This document shows, one piece after another, positions 8,961 through 18,041 of a stretch of DNA of 64,000 nucleotides (position 1 is the stretch's first letter; each line of letters starts with the position of its first letter). The position numbers and the translations under genes were made by a program. This DNA is from Legionella taurinensis (lineage in GTDB: Bacteria; Pseudomonadota; Gammaproteobacteria; Legionellales; Legionellaceae): positions 1,612,001-1,676,000 of the forward strand of contig NZ_UGOZ01000001.1 in the NCBI RefSeq assembly GCF_900452865.1, read 5' to 3'. The notes below the pieces were generated by a model, which saw only the letters and a list, made by a program, of their open reading frames with translations, did no database searches and was not told where the DNA came from.

Positions 8961-10160
8961 TCAGGCAACCAATTGCTCCATGGAAAAAATAGGTAACAGG
9001 GTTGCCAATACTATAAATAATACCACAGCGCCCATCAGCAGGATAACCAGGGGTTCAAGCAGCGTCAGGGCCGTGTCGATCAGACGTTGCACTTCATTGT
9101 CCAGATGGTGGGCCGCGCGTTCCATCATGGTGGCAATCTGGCCGCTTTTTTCGCCGCTGGCGATTAAGTGAGTGGCCATGGGGCTTAGGAAATGAGTGTC
9201 CTTTAAGGCCTGATGAATGGCAGTCCCTTCCCGAACGCGGGCAGTGGCTGCATCAAAGGCGGTGCGCATGACAAGATTGGTCACCAGGCTTGCAGAGACG
9301 CGCATGGTTTCGAGTACGCTGACCCCGGCTGCGAAAAGAATACCAAAGGTGTGGATGTAGCGTGCCACATTCACTGAGCGAACCAGGTAAGAGCTGACCG
9401 GGAGTTTAAGTAAAAGACGGTGCCAGAGCATACGGATTTTTACGTTTTTAAGGCTTCTTTTAAACCCGATAAAAGCGAGTATTATGGCGCCGGCCAGGAG
9501 GAGTCCGTACGCTTTAATAAAATCGCTCATGTTGATCAATACTTTTGTCATGGCGGGCAGCGATTGACCGCTTGAAGTGAATACCTCAATGATTTTAGGT
9601 ACAACAAAGGCCAATAGAAAGCTGATGATGGCGGCGGAAACCAGGATCATCAATGTCGGATAAATGAGGGCCTGCTGTACTTTTTGACGGGTACCCTGTT
9701 GATTTTCGGTGTAATCCGCAAGCTTCTCAAGAACAATGTCAAGACGACCGGTTTGTTCGCCGGCAGCCACTGTGGCACGGTACAATTCAGGAAAAGCCTG
9801 GGGAAATTCATTCATGGATTGAGCCAGGCCGTAACCTTCGAGTACTTTGGAGCGTACCCCAATGATTAAGGCTCGGACTTTATCTTTTTCCGTTTGTTCG
9901 CTGACGCCGCGCAAAGACTCTTCAACCGGAATGCCTGCTGCGAGCAGGGTGGCCAGCTGGCGGGTAAACAAGGACAAATCCTGAGCAGAAATTTTGGCTG
10001 AATGACGGGTTTGTTTCTGCCTGGCCTGCGTCTGGATTTGCACCGGAATAAGGCCCTGATCGCGGAGCAGCTGCCGGGCATGGCGTTCCGAATCGGCCTC
10101 AATAATGCCTTTATTGGTCCCTCCGGATTTGGTTAAAGCCTGATATTGATAAGCGCCCAT
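8961..10160 (-). CDS. gspF: Type II secretion inner-membrane protein GspF (LspF)
   Basis: A 399-residue polytopic inner-membrane platform protein, first gene of the gspF-K unit. The start at 10160 gives the family-typical MGAYQYQALTKSGG opening; an in-frame TTG at 10184 would add eight unsupported residues. Two homologous T2SF cytoplasmic domains (about 60-185 and 265-390) precede three transmembrane helices. Family motifs visible are FTRQLATLLAAGIPVEESL, EKLADYTENQQGTRQKVQQALIYP and SGEKSGQIATMMERAAHHLD. GspF connects the GspE ATPase to the pseudopilus. It is divergent from glnA, with about 100 bases between. Confidence 0.95.
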   Translation of the reverse strand: MGAYQYQALTKSGGTNKGIIEADSERHARQLLRDQGLIPVQIQTQARQKQTRHSAKISAQDLSLFTRQLATLLAAGIPVEESLRGVSEQTEKDKVRALIIGVRSKVLEGYGLAQSMNEFPQAFPELYRATVAAGEQTGRLDIVLEKLADYTENQQGTRQKVQQALIYPTLMILVSAAIISFLLAFVVPKIIEVFTSSGQSLPAMTKVLINMSDFIKAYGLLLAGAIILAFIGFKRSLKNVKIRMLWHRLLLKLPVSSYLVRSVNVARYIHTFGILFAAGVSVLETMRVSASLVTNLVMRTAFDAATARVREGTAIHQALKDTHFLSPMATHLIASGEKSGQIATMMERAAHHLDNEVQRLIDTALTLLEPLVILLMGAVVLFIVLATLLPIFSMEQLVA

Positions 10161-10257
10161 GATCACCACAAAAGAATACGTCAAAGCAGTTTAATCTATT
10201 GGGTTTAATCTGTCACTGCGGTACACTTTTGGCTTGAAGTCAATCCTGGAGAAAATA

Positions 10258-11667
10258 ATGGGCGATAATTTGATTTTAAAGGCAATAAAAGAACATGATG
10301 CTAAATTTATTGACCTTCGTTTCACGGACACGCGAGGCAAAGAACAACACATTACGCTTCCAGTATCGGCCATTGATGATGATTTCATAGAGAATGGCAA
10401 GATGTTTGATGGTTCCTCCATCAAGGGTTGGCAAAAAATACATCAATCCGATCTGGCGCTGATGCCTGATTTGGACACCATACTTCCCGATCCGTTTTAT
10501 CAGGACAGCACCCTTATCGTCCGTTGCAATGTTGTTGATCCACAGACCATGTTGGGGTATGACCGTGATCCCCGCTCGCTGGCGATGCGTGCTGAAAAAT
10601 ATTTAATTTCGACCCGTATTGCGGATGTCGCTTACATCGGGCCTGAGCCTGAATTTTTCCTTTTTGATGATGTTCGATGGGAAACGTCCATGAGCGGTTC
10701 ATTCTATAAGATTGACTCTTCCGAAGCCCAATGGAATTCCGGCAAGGTGTTTGAAGGCGGCAACATCGGTCATCGTCCAAGCATCAAAGGGGGCTATTTC
10801 CCAGTCCCTCCGGTGGATTCTTCACAGGATATCCGCTCAGCCATTTGCTTAACGCTTGAAGCCCTGGGCATTCCGGTTGAAGCGCATCATCATGAAGTCG
10901 CGACCGGCAACCAATGTGAAGTGGCGACGCGGTTTGACACGGTTACCCGTAAAGCCGATCAATTGCAGGTTTTGAAATACGTCATTCACAATGTGGCACA
11001 TAATTACGGTAAGACGGCCACCTTTATGCCCAAGCCTCTAGTGGGTGATAACGGCAGCGGCATGCACTGCCACATGTCCCTCGCCAAAGACGGTGTTAAC
11101 CTTTTTGCGGGTGAGCAGTATGCGGGCTTATCTGAAACGGCGCTGTTTTTTATTGGGGGAATTATTAAACATGCCCGCGCCTTGAATGCGTTCACCAACC
11201 CATCAACCAACAGCTACAAACGTCTGGTTCCTGGTTTTGAGGCTCCCGTGCTGTTGGCTTACTCCGCTCGTAACCGATCTGCGGCCATCCGTATTCCCCA
11301 TGTGAATAATCCCAAGGGACGCCGTATCGAAGTCCGTTTCCCCGATCCGACAGCCAATCCCTACCTGGCTTTCTCGGCAATGGTCATGGCCGGCATTGAT
11401 GGTATTCAGAAAAAAATTCACCCGGGTCAACCCATGGACAAGGATTTGTATGATTTACCGCCCGAAGAGCTGGTGGATATTCCTACCGTATGCGGTTCAT
11501 TAGAGCAAGCCGTCGACTACCTCCGCCAGGATCACGAGTTTCTGCTGCAGGGGGATGTGTTCAGTCGTGATTTTATCAATAGCTACATTCAATTGCGGGA
11601 AGCCGAAATTTCACAGGTAAGAAGCTTGGTTCATCCGTTTGAATTCGAGCTTTATTACAGTTTATAA
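10258..11667 (+). CDS. glnA: Glutamine synthetase, type I (GlnA)
   Basis: Makes glutamine from glutamate, ammonia and ATP as a cytosolic dodecamer. The start at 10258 (after GGAG at 10244-10251) gives 469 residues, the normal type I length; an in-frame upstream start at 10234 is unlikely. Visible signatures are the FDGSSIKGW beta-grasp loop, GPEPEFF metal-binding glutamates, the [16 protein letters not shown]-site block, [10 protein letters not shown], and the adenylylation region [12 protein letters not shown] with its Tyr, implying GlnE-type regulation. It is divergent from gspF and followed 21 bases later by a DUF4124 gene on the same strand. Confidence 0.97.
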   Translation: MGDNLILKAIKEHDAKFIDLRFTDTRGKEQHITLPVSAIDDDFIENGKMFDGSSIKGWQKIHQSDLALMPDLDTILPDPFYQDSTLIVRCNVVDPQTMLGYDRDPRSLAMRAEKYLISTRIADVAYIGPEPEFFLFDDVRWETSMSGSFYKIDSSEAQWNSGKVFEGGNIGHRPSIKGGYFPVPPVDSSQDIRSAICLTLEALGIPVEAHHHEVATGNQCEVATRFDTVTRKADQLQVLKYVIHNVAHNYGKTATFMPKPLVGDNGSGMHCHMSLAKDGVNLFAGEQYAGLSETALFFIGGIIKHARALNAFTNPSTNSYKRLVPGFEAPVLLAYSARNRSAAIRIPHVNNPKGRRIEVRFPDPTANPYLAFSAMVMAGIDGIQKKIHPGQPMDKDLYDLPPEELVDIPTVCGSLEQAVDYLRQDHEFLLQGDVFSRDFINSYIQLREAEISQVRSLVHPFEFELYYSL

Positions 11668-11688
11668 GGAAATGAATAAGGAAATGCG

Positions 11689-12240
11689 ATGCGAACATTC
11701 GGCTATTTAATTTGCATGATTTTGGCTGTGGGATCCTTACATGCCGAGATTTACAAGTGGACAGACAGTGAGGGGAATGTCCATTTCAGTGATCAACCCC
11801 ATCAGGGGTCTGAAGAAATTAATTTGCCCGCATCGCAGACCTTTACCCCGCCGGCACAAAACAACAATGCTCCGCCTCCTGACAAAGCGCAGGCGAACGA
11901 TGCTGAAAGAGGGTACAAGGTTCTTCGCATTGCTCAACCGATTGATGAGGCGACCATCCGTAACAGCCAAGGGTATGTTCCCGTGATTGTAGAAATTTCC
12001 CCGGAATTAAAGTCCGGTGATAAACTACAGATACTCTATGATGGTGAGCCTTTGGGCGAGCCCCAGGCGACCACGGTCTTCGCCTTGAATGATGTGAAGC
12101 GCGGTTCCCATACGATCGCGGTACAGGCCGTGGATGAGGAAGGGAATGTGCTAAGCACCAGTGAAATGATCACCGTCTTCATGCATCGGCCCAGAGTGGG
12201 CATGGTGCCGCAAACCAAGCCTAAAAATACCGCCAACTAA
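11689..12240 (+). CDS. Exported DUF4124-domain protein
   Basis: A 183-residue protein with signal peptide MRTFGYLICMILAVGSLHA. It is followed directly by the DUF4124 motif EIYKWTDSEGNVHFSDQP (about residues 20-40), a Pro/Asn-rich linker (PPAQNNNAPPPDKAQ) and a C-terminal Ig-like beta domain (about 80-170). DUF4124 proteins are periplasmic or outer-membrane associated and of unknown function. It lies 21 bases after glnA and is probably co-transcribed; glnA-DUF4124 pairs occur in other gammaproteobacteria (from memory). The stop is immediately followed by the heat-shock-like promoter of htpG. Confidence 0.75.
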   Translation: MRTFGYLICMILAVGSLHAEIYKWTDSEGNVHFSDQPHQGSEEINLPASQTFTPPAQNNNAPPPDKAQANDAERGYKVLRIAQPIDEATIRNSQGYVPVIVEISPELKSGDKLQILYDGEPLGEPQATTVFALNDVKRGSHTIAVQAVDEEGNVLSTSEMITVFMHRPRVGMVPQTKPKNTAN

Positions 12241-12242
12241 CC

Positions 12243-12270
12243 CTTGAAAAAGGGTGTTTCATCCCTATAT
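12243..12270 (+). promoter_or_regulatory. Putative sigma-32 (RpoH) heat-shock promoter of htpG
   Basis: CTTGAAA at 12243-12249 matches the RpoH -35 consensus exactly. CCCTATAT at 12263-12270, 13 bases later, matches the CCCCATNT -10 at most positions. It starts 3 bases after the stop of the preceding gene and lies upstream of htpG, a classic heat-shock gene. This is a motif match only; a transcription start has not been measured. Confidence 0.7.
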
Positions 12271-12281
12271 AGAGCTTATTC

Positions 12282-12315
12282 GCGATTGGCTTGTGAAAAC
12301 AGGCCAATCGCTTTT
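12282..12315 (+). terminator. Stem-loop with T run inside the htpG leader
   Basis: A 9-bp stem GCGATTGGC / GCCAATCGC with a 12-nt loop is followed by TTTT. It would terminate the glnA-DUF4124 message, but it also sits between the putative heat-shock promoter and the htpG start, so htpG transcripts would carry it. Confidence 0.6.
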
Positions 12316-12353
12316 CAGTGGACTCAGTTACGACTCAGTGGAGATTGACAAAG

Positions 12354-14225
12354 ATGGCGCAAAAGCAACAAACAATGGGATTTCAAACCGAAGTCAAACA
12401 AATGCTGCATTTGGTTGTGCATTCGCTCTATAGCAACAAAGAGATTTTCTTAAGGGAGTTGATCTCCAACAGTTCGGATGCGCTCGATAAACTTCGTTTT
12501 CTTGCCTTGTCCAATTCCGCGCTCTATGAAAATGATTCGGATTTACGCATTACCGTTGAACACAACGAAAAATTGAAAACCATCACCATTAAAGACAATG
12601 GCATCGGCATGAGCTGGGATGAGGCTGTTGAGAATCTCGGAACCATTGCCAAATCAGGAACGAAAGAATTTTTAAGCCACATGACCGGTGATAACGCCAA
12701 GGATTCACATTTAATTGGTCAGTTTGGCGTTGGATTTTATTCCGCCTTTATTGTAGCGGATAAAGTGACTGTCAAAAGCCGCCGTGCCGGCTTAAGTGCT
12801 GAGGAAGGGATTGTCTGGGAGTCAAAAGGCGACGGGGAATTTACTATTGCTCAGGAAAAACGCAACGAACGCGGCACTGAAATTACGCTTAATCTTAAAG
12901 ACGAAGAAAGCGAATTCCTGAGTGACTGGCGGATTCGCAGCATCATCAGCAAATACTCTGATCACATTTGCTGGCCCATTTCAATGAAAAAGATGGCGGA
13001 TGAAGAGGGTAAGGAAAGCAGCGACTTTGAAACGGTGAACAAGGCGACCGCGTTATGGACTCAGCAAAAATCAGAAATCAGCGACGAGGATTATAAAGCC
13101 TTATACAAACACATTTCCCATGATTATCAGGACCCATTAACCTGGTCCCATAACCATGTGGAGGGTAAGCAGGATTACATCAGTCTGTTGTACATTCCAT
13201 CGCATGCCCCCTTTGATCTCTGGCAGCAGGAGATGAAGCATGGTTTAAAATTGTACGTCAAACGCGTTTTTATTCTCGATGACGCAGCCCAGTTTTTACC
13301 GCGTTACCTGCGATTTGTAAAAGGTATTATTGATGCCAGTGATTTGCCTTTGAACGTTTCGCGAGAAATTCTGCAGGACAATAAACAGGTGGAAGCCATT
13401 AAGTCAGCTTCAACCAAGCGCGTATTGTCCATGCTTGAGAAATTAAGTACACAGGATCCGGAAAGCTATCAGAAGTTCTGGAATGAATTCGGACTGGTGA
13501 TGAAAGAAGGACCGGTGGAAGATTTTGCCAACCGTGAAACCATTGCCAAACTGTTGCGCTTTACATCCACGCACCGCGATTCTGAAAAACAGGACGTCAC
13601 CTTAATGGATTATGTGTCACGGATGAAGGAAGGGCAGGATAAAATCTATTACATTACTGCCTCAAGTTATAATGCAGCCAAACATAGCCCGCACCTTGAA
13701 ATTTTTAAGAAAAAAGGCATTGAAGTGCTGCTGTTGAGCGATCGAATTGATGAGTGGCTGGTTGGTTATTTAAGCGAGTTTGAGGGTAAAAAACTGCAAT
13801 CCATCAGCAAGGGTAAAATTGATCTTGATCAAGAAGAATCACCGGAAGTTAAAGAAAAAGAAGAGTCGTTAGCGCCGATGCTCAAGCACATCAAAGAGGT
13901 CCTGGGTGAGCGGGTTAAAGACGTGGCCCTGACCCACCGTCTCACGGATTCACCAGCCTGCGTTGTGGCAGATGATCAGGACATGGGATTGGAAATGCAG
14001 CGAATACTTCAGGCTGCAGGCCAACAGGTGCCCATGACCAAGCCAATTTTTGAAATTAACCCTGAGCACGCTCTGGTTAAACGCCTGCACAGCCTCAATG
14101 ATGATGAGCAGTTCGCAGAATGGGTTATTGTACTTTTCGAGCAGGCCGTTCTTGCCGAAGGCGGGCAACTGGATAATCCGGCCGATTTCGTAAGCCGTGT
14201 GAACAAATTATTGGTCACGGCCTAA
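12354..14225 (+). CDS. htpG: Molecular chaperone HtpG (bacterial Hsp90)
   Basis: ATP-dependent cytosolic Hsp90 chaperone of 623 residues when started at 12354 ([18 protein letters not shown], family-typical). An in-frame TTG-region extension from 12318 is rejected. The N-terminal GHKL ATPase has the motifs [27 protein letters not shown] and [12 protein letters not shown]. The middle domain has NVSREILQ with the catalytic Arg region ([11 protein letters not shown]). The C-terminal dimerisation domain lacks the eukaryotic MEEVD tail, as expected. It lies behind a heat-shock-type promoter and ends in two consecutive hairpins. Confidence 0.97.
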   Translation: MAQKQQTMGFQTEVKQMLHLVVHSLYSNKEIFLRELISNSSDALDKLRFLALSNSALYENDSDLRITVEHNEKLKTITIKDNGIGMSWDEAVENLGTIAKSGTKEFLSHMTGDNAKDSHLIGQFGVGFYSAFIVADKVTVKSRRAGLSAEEGIVWESKGDGEFTIAQEKRNERGTEITLNLKDEESEFLSDWRIRSIISKYSDHICWPISMKKMADEEGKESSDFETVNKATALWTQQKSEISDEDYKALYKHISHDYQDPLTWSHNHVEGKQDYISLLYIPSHAPFDLWQQEMKHGLKLYVKRVFILDDAAQFLPRYLRFVKGIIDASDLPLNVSREILQDNKQVEAIKSASTKRVLSMLEKLSTQDPESYQKFWNEFGLVMKEGPVEDFANRETIAKLLRFTSTHRDSEKQDVTLMDYVSRMKEGQDKIYYITASSYNAAKHSPHLEIFKKKGIEVLLLSDRIDEWLVGYLSEFEGKKLQSISKGKIDLDQEESPEVKEKEESLAPMLKHIKEVLGERVKDVALTHRLTDSPACVVADDQDMGLEMQRILQAAGQQVPMTKPIFEINPEHALVKRLHSLNDDEQFAEWVIVLFEQAVLAEGGQLDNPADFVSRVNKLLVTA

Positions 14226-14229
14226 AAAG

Positions 14230-14262
14230 CTGTCGGAACTGGTGCTAAGCTGGCTCCGACAG
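14230..14262 (+). terminator. First hairpin after htpG
   Basis: An 8-bp stem CTGTCGGA / TCCGACAG with a 17-nt loop begins 5 bases after the htpG stop. No T run follows, so it is probably a 3' stabilising structure ahead of the true terminator. Confidence 0.45.
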
Positions 14263-14273
14263 GGTGTGAATAA

Positions 14274-14298
14274 AAAAGGCTCGTTAAACGAGCCTTTT
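14274..14298. terminator. Bidirectional Rho-independent terminator (htpG / fis)
   Basis: The near-perfect inverted repeat AAAAGGCTCGTT / AACGAGCCTTTT is followed by CTTTTT on the plus strand and, read on the minus strand, by an AAAA/TTTT-flanked arm and TTATT. It terminates both htpG and the convergent fis gene. Confidence 0.85.
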
Positions 14299-14315
14299 CT
14301 TTTTGCATTGTTTTT

Positions 14316-14612
14316 TTATTCGTCTGTTAAGCGAAAATATTTTGTACCAAAATAACGCTGTAATTTTTTTCTGATTGTGCCACGACTGATGCCCAGCATT
14401 TTGGCGGCTTGCAGTTGATTGCCACGGCGTTTCTCCATGACAGCTTGTAAAAGAGGGGGTTCAACTTCAGAGAGAATCATGTCATAAAGATCATCAATGT
14501 TTTTGCTTTTATTTTCTGCAAGAAAACGTGAGACTAAATTGTAAACCAAATCCTGCAAGCCTTGCTCTTGTTTAACACTTTGAGTAGTCGCTTGTGTATC
14601 AATGACATTCAT
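14316..14612 (-). CDS. fis: Fis-family nucleoid-associated regulator
   Basis: A 98-residue DNA-binding protein, the usual Fis length. The C-terminal helix-turn-helix is QAAKMLGISRGTIRKKLQRY, nearly identical in pattern to E. coli Fis (AALMMGINRGTLRKKLKKY). The N-terminal half forms the dimerisation helices (LQDLVYNLVSRFL, PLLQAVMEKRRGNQ). Fis bends DNA and controls growth-phase and virulence genes. Legionella genomes carry several fis paralogues, so which one this is cannot be said. It is monocistronic, with a TAAGGAAG ribosome site before the start. In most gammaproteobacteria fis follows dusB; here it does not. Confidence 0.9.
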   Translation of the reverse strand: MNVIDTQATTQSVKQEQGLQDLVYNLVSRFLAENKSKNIDDLYDMILSEVEPPLLQAVMEKRRGNQLQAAKMLGISRGTIRKKLQRYFGTKYFRLTDE

Positions 14613-14842
14613 CGTAACTTCCTTATTTTAGTTAAATCATTATCCAATTACTTCCGATCTCCTCGAAAGCAAAATTAATTGTACATGAAGGCTAATTGAT
14701 AATCTAGATTTCAGCGAGGGATTACGCTGGCAAAATCAAAGCGATTTGCTCTCATTGTGATGTCAAAATGGGTGTGGGGGAACGCTCAACATCCTTCCCT
14801 TTTTAGGTTATAGTTTAATTGTCACATCAATAGGGATATATC

Positions 14843-15400
14843 ATGACAAATCGAGATAATCTGTCTGTTAACGTTCGTCAGGAGCTTCACCGCAATTGGG
14901 GTTGGTTACTTGCGCTGGGTATTTTATTTGTTCTGCTTGGGGTCATTGGCCTTGGAATGGTTGTTGGTCTCACCTTAGCCAGTGTGCTTCTCATAGGCGT
15001 TTTATTGATTGTCGGCGGTGTCATTCAAGTCGTCGATTCCTTCAAATGCCGGGGCTGGAAAGCCTTCATATGGCACCTTCTGATTGCGCTCTTTTATATT
15101 CTTGCCGGCGGCCTCATGATTTATGATCCCGTCCTTGCCTCTGTGGTGATTACGGCCATGATTGCCTGGTTGCTTATCATTATTGGTATAGCGCGTTGCA
15201 TTATGGCCTTTTCTATACGAGAGTCCACAGGCTGGTATTGGTTGTTATTGGCAGGAATTGCCGCCTTAATTTTAGGGATTCTGATTTTGGTGCAATGGCC
15301 AATGAGCGGTTTTTGGGTGATTGGTTTATTTATTGCGATTGAAATGTTAATTAACGGTTGGTCTTATATTTTCCTGGCCTTAGCCATGCGCAGGATTTAG
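14843..15400 (+). CDS. HdeD-like (DUF308) membrane protein
   Basis: A 185-residue inner-membrane protein with six predicted transmembrane helices in three hairpins. This is the DUF308/HdeD architecture, with repeated G-x-x-x-(L/I)-G-(I/L) helices: LLALGILFVLLGVIGLGM, LLLAGIAALILGILILVQW and similar. E. coli HdeD contributes to acid resistance at high cell density; in Legionella the role is unknown. The preceding intergenic region has TTTAGG-TATAGTTTAATTG promoter-like AT-rich sequence and AATAGGGATA before the start. No hdeA or hdeB genes are nearby. Confidence 0.8.
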   Translation: MTNRDNLSVNVRQELHRNWGWLLALGILFVLLGVIGLGMVVGLTLASVLLIGVLLIVGGVIQVVDSFKCRGWKAFIWHLLIALFYILAGGLMIYDPVLASVVITAMIAWLLIIIGIARCIMAFSIRESTGWYWLLLAGIAALILGILILVQWPMSGFWVIGLFIAIEMLINGWSYIFLALAMRRI

Positions 15401-15501
15401 GCTCACTTAAAGGATTGTCCTCTTAGTGTACTATAATTAAAGAGTATAAACATTTCTTTTACACCTTCCAAAGACTGTTATCACATTATACCTGTTCAAT
15501 T

Positions 15502-15520
15502 GCCGCATGAATCATGCGGC
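15502..15520. terminator. Perfect 9-bp inverted repeat
   Basis: GCCGCATGA and TCATGCGGC flank a single central A, followed by TTTCTCTG. It may be a weak terminator for the HdeD-like gene or an operator upstream of the small gene at 15549. Confidence 0.4.
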
Positions 15521-15548
15521 TTTCTCTGCATGCAATCGAGGAATTACG

Positions 15549-15740
15549 ATGTCGACCTATACTGCGACAATTTATTTTGATGAATTTGAAATAATTAAGC
15601 ATTCTGGAAATGATCTGGAATCTCTTTTTGTCTGGATGTTAACGCAGGCACAAGGAAAATTCGGCAACTTAAGCGGCAAAATTACTAATAACAGAACAAA
15701 GATAATCGAAAAAGAATTTCGTATTGCCGCGCACGAGTAG
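15549..15740 (+). CDS. Small protein of unknown function
   Basis: A predicted 63-residue protein (MSTYTATIYFDEFEIIKHSG...). The ATG at 15549 is preceded by GAGGA at a good distance (15538-15542). A longer frame from 15507 would begin inside the palindrome at 15502-15520 and lacks a ribosome site. It is mixed alpha/beta, acidic in the first half and basic near the end, with no signal peptide, membrane helix or motif recognised. Coding status rests on the ribosome site and protein-like composition only. Confidence 0.5.
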   Translation: MSTYTATIYFDEFEIIKHSGNDLESLFVWMLTQAQGKFGNLSGKITNNRTKIIEKEFRIAAHE

Positions 15741-15896
15741 CTGTGTTTTTTTATGTGCAGCTCTAATCTGTACTGATGAATCAAAAATTATAAATCGTTC
15801 ACCATCCTCAATTACCTATCAACTTAAAAGCACAGAAACTTCTTTTCCCTGCAGTAATTCGAGCAGACGCTGTCTCGGTTTTGCAGACTGATGAAT

Positions 15897-15910
15897 ACTG
15901 CGTACGCAGT
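15897..15910. promoter_or_regulatory. 14-bp perfect palindrome upstream of the RTX-like gene
   Basis: ACTGCGTACGCAGT is a perfect dyad 77 bases before the start of the RTX-like gene and could be an operator. The rest of the 246-base gap 15741-15986 shows only an AT-rich leader. Confidence 0.35.
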
Positions 15911-15986
15911 GGTTGCGCATTATCTGAGCATGTCTATAATTTAAATAAGTTGTTCAGCAGGGAGGCTTTGTTTAGAGGTATTCATC

Positions 15987-17945
15987 ATGGCAATCAAGAT
16001 TGGCAGCAAAGCTGTCAATGTATTAAATGGTGGCGCAGGAAATGATTTTCTGCTTTGTTTTTTTGGTACAAATACGCTCAATGGTGGTGCGGGAAACGAC
16101 AGTCTGTTCGGTGGTTCTGGCAAGGATACACTCCGAGGCGGCGCAGGATCCGATCGTATTTATGCAGGATCGGGTAACGACACCATCATTCATGATGTTG
16201 TTCATGATCAAGGCAAGTTCGATATCTATGACGGCGGTCGGGGTATTGACACCCTCATTCTTGAGGTTTCTCAAAGTTTTCTGGCACGTGCCGATGTCCA
16301 AACTGCGCTCAATGCCGTAACCAGCAAAGCCTTGCCTGCCGGAACCCAATTCTCTTTTGGAGGGTACGTCCCGGGATGGAATTTGACTATCAAGGGCATT
16401 GAAAAACTGGTGATAAAAATAAAAGGCGTGCCGGTTTCTCCGAGCATCGCCATCGATGACGTCATCAATACGCAGGAGGATACACCCTTTGTCATTCCGG
16501 CAGCGCAATTGTTGGCGAATGACAAAGGGGGTAATGCCATTCTGAGCGTTGATTACACCGGTTCGGGGAATTTAACTTTTAGCAATGGTGTTATTACCTA
16601 TGTGCCTGTGAATAACTACCACGGAACGGATACGTTCAAATACACTATCGCCAATGGCCTGGGAGGCACGAGTGTTGCTACAGTAACGCTTCACGTCAAC
16701 TCCGTTAATGATGAACCCATCGCTGTTGATGATGGGTTTTCAACCAGCGGAGAACTTGTTATTTCGACCAATGACCTCTTGACCAATGACACGGATGCGG
16801 ATGGCGATAGTTTATCGATTACCGATATAACGGGAGGGAATGGCACTATAGAACTTTTGCGGGATGCAACGGGTGCGATTACTGGTGTGAAGTATATCCC
16901 AACCTCCTCTTTTAGTGGACAAACAACAATGACCTACACGTTGACGGATGGTCATACTGACGCACAGGGAACAATCCTGATTAACGTGACGTCCTCTAAC
17001 AATGGCAATTCTGGCGGCGGAGATGACAATGGTTCTGGTCCAGGGAATGGAGGCAACAATGGAAGTGGAGACGATGGTTCAGCTCCCGGCGGTGGAAGTA
17101 ATAATGGCAATGGAAATGATGGTTCAGCCACATCCGGCAGCGGCGTGAACACCGGGAACGATGGTTCAGCCACAGCCGGTAGCGGTGTGAACACCGGAAG
17201 CGATGGTTCAGCCACAGCCGGCAGCGGTGTGAACACTGGGAACGATGGTTCAGCCACATCCGGCAGCGGCGTGAACACCGGGAACGATGGTTCAGCCACA
17301 GCCGGTAGCGGTGTGAACACCGGAGGCGATGGTACCGCTACCGCGGGGACTGCCGTGAGCACTACCGCGGGCACTGCTGTGAGCACTGGAAGTGATGGTA
17401 CCGCTACCGCGGGGACTGCCGTGAGTACTACCGCGGGCAATGCGGTGAGCACTGGAAGTGATGGTACCGCTACCGCGGGGACTGCCGTGAGCACTACCGC
17501 GGGCACTGCGGTGAGCACTGGAAGTGATGGTACCGCTACCGCGGGGACTGCCGTGAGCACTACCGCGGGCACTGCGGTGAGCACTGGAAGTGATGGTACC
17601 GCTACCGCGGGGACTGCCGTGAGCACTACCGCGGGCACTGCCGTGAGCACTGGAAGTGATGGTACCGCTACAGTCGACAGCGGCGTAAGTATCGGAAGTG
17701 TTGCTACCGCGAACACTACACTCACGACAGGTAACACAACAACGATCAGTGTATCTGATACCGCGTCGGTTACCACGGGAACGCTGACAACGAGTACCGA
17801 TGCAGTTATTTCTCAGGTTATCACAGGCTATGCGGTGACTGATGAGACGCAATGGCAGGTTGGCAGTGCCCTGGATAGCAGCAGCAATGACGAGTTAGGC
17901 GTTCTCGGTGTATACACGGTTCATGATGAGTTATGGGCAGGATAG
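15987..17945 (+). CDS. RTX / cadherin-like repeat protein with a Ser-Thr-Ala-Gly-rich repeat stalk
   Basis: A 652-residue protein, probably secreted and calcium-binding. Residues about 14-65 hold four to five RTX nonapeptides (GGAGNDFL, GGAGNDSLF, GGSGKDTLR, GGAGSDRIY, AGSGNDTII). Residues about 150-335 contain two cadherin/VCBS-like Ig modules of the tandem-95 kind, with DDVINTQEDTPFVIPAAQLLAND, YHGTDTFKYTIANG and AVDDGFSTSGE...NDTDADGDSL. From about 340 follow a Gly/Asn/Ser-rich linker, then near-identical 14- and 22-residue repeats up to about 555, then a Thr-rich region and an acidic tail ending DELWAG. There is no Sec signal. Placing RTX repeats at the N-terminus is the reverse of usual type I substrates, where they precede a C-terminal signal. 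No type I exporter is adjacent. ATG preceded by GTTTAGAGG. Confidence 0.7.
   Translation: MAIKIGSKAVNVLNGGAGNDFLLCFFGTNTLNGGAGNDSLFGGSGKDTLRGGAGSDRIYAGSGNDTIIHDVVHDQGKFDIYDGGRGIDTLILEVSQSFLARADVQTALNAVTSKALPAGTQFSFGGYVPGWNLTIKGIEKLVIKIKGVPVSPSIAIDDVINTQEDTPFVIPAAQLLANDKGGNAILSVDYTGSGNLTFSNGVITYVPVNNYHGTDTFKYTIANGLGGTSVATVTLHVNSVNDEPIAVDDGFSTSGELVISTNDLLTNDTDADGDSLSITDITGGNGTIELLRDATGAITGVKYIPTSSFSGQTTMTYTLTDGHTDAQGTILINVTSSNNGNSGGGDDNGSGPGNGGNNGSGDDGSAPGGGSNNGNGNDGSATSGSGVNTGNDGSATAGSGVNTGSDGSATAGSGVNTGNDGSATSGSGVNTGNDGSATAGSGVNTGGDGTATAGTAVSTTAGTAVSTGSDGTATAGTAVSTTAGNAVSTGSDGTATAGTAVSTTAGTAVSTGSDGTATAGTAVSTTAGTAVSTGSDGTATAGTAVSTTAGTAVSTGSDGTATVDSGVSIGSVATANTTLTTGNTTTISVSDTASVTTGTLTTSTDAVISQVITGYAVTDETQWQVGSALDSSSNDELGVLGVYTVHDELWAG
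17112..17651 (+). repeat. Two nested coding tandem repeats (5 x 42 bp, then 5 x 66 bp)
   Basis: 17112-17321 is five copies of a 42-bp unit encoding G-N/S-D-G-S-A-T-S/A-G-S-G-V-N-T. 17322-17651 is five copies of a 66-bp unit encoding GSDGTATAGTAVST plus TAGTAVST. The 66-bp unit is a diverged 42-bp unit plus a 24-bp internal duplication. Units are nearly identical at the DNA level, so recent expansion is likely. Both stay in frame. Confidence 0.92.
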
Positions 17946-17972
17946 GTCGGCTAATCCATTCACAGGGATCGT

Positions 17973-18004
17973 GGGTGTCTAAACAAAGAGGGGATTAGAC
18001 ACCC
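17973..18004. terminator. 10-bp stem-loop between convergent genes
   Basis: GGGTGTCTAA and TTAGACACCC form a perfect stem with a 12-nt loop between the RTX-like gene and the minus-strand hypothetical. There is no clear T run on either side. Confidence 0.55.
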
Positions 18005-18041
18005 GAGTATAATAAGACAGTTTCTGATCACAATTCAGAAA

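Noticed and set aside
10234-10257. Eight-residue N-terminal extension of glutamine synthetase
   Set aside because: It begins with TTG without a ribosome site; the ATG at 10258 follows GGAG and gives the standard 469 residues.
12318-12353. Upstream start for HtpG
   Set aside because: The 12 extra residues are not family-like and the ATG at 12354 yields the normal 623-residue protein.
15897-15910. lux box for the nearby LuxR regulator
   Set aside because: lux boxes have CTG-N10-CAG spacing over about 20 bases; this palindrome has N6 and is nearly 3 kb from the regulator gene.
17112-17651. CRISPR-like array
   Set aside because: Repeats are contiguous without unique spacers and are in frame in a coding sequence; no cas gene nearby.
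16952-17776. A long minus-strand frame of 274 residues opposite the RTX-like gene
   Set aside because: It is the low-complexity shadow of the coding repeats (Val/Pro/Ala-rich), with no ribosome site; the plus-strand protein has clear domains.
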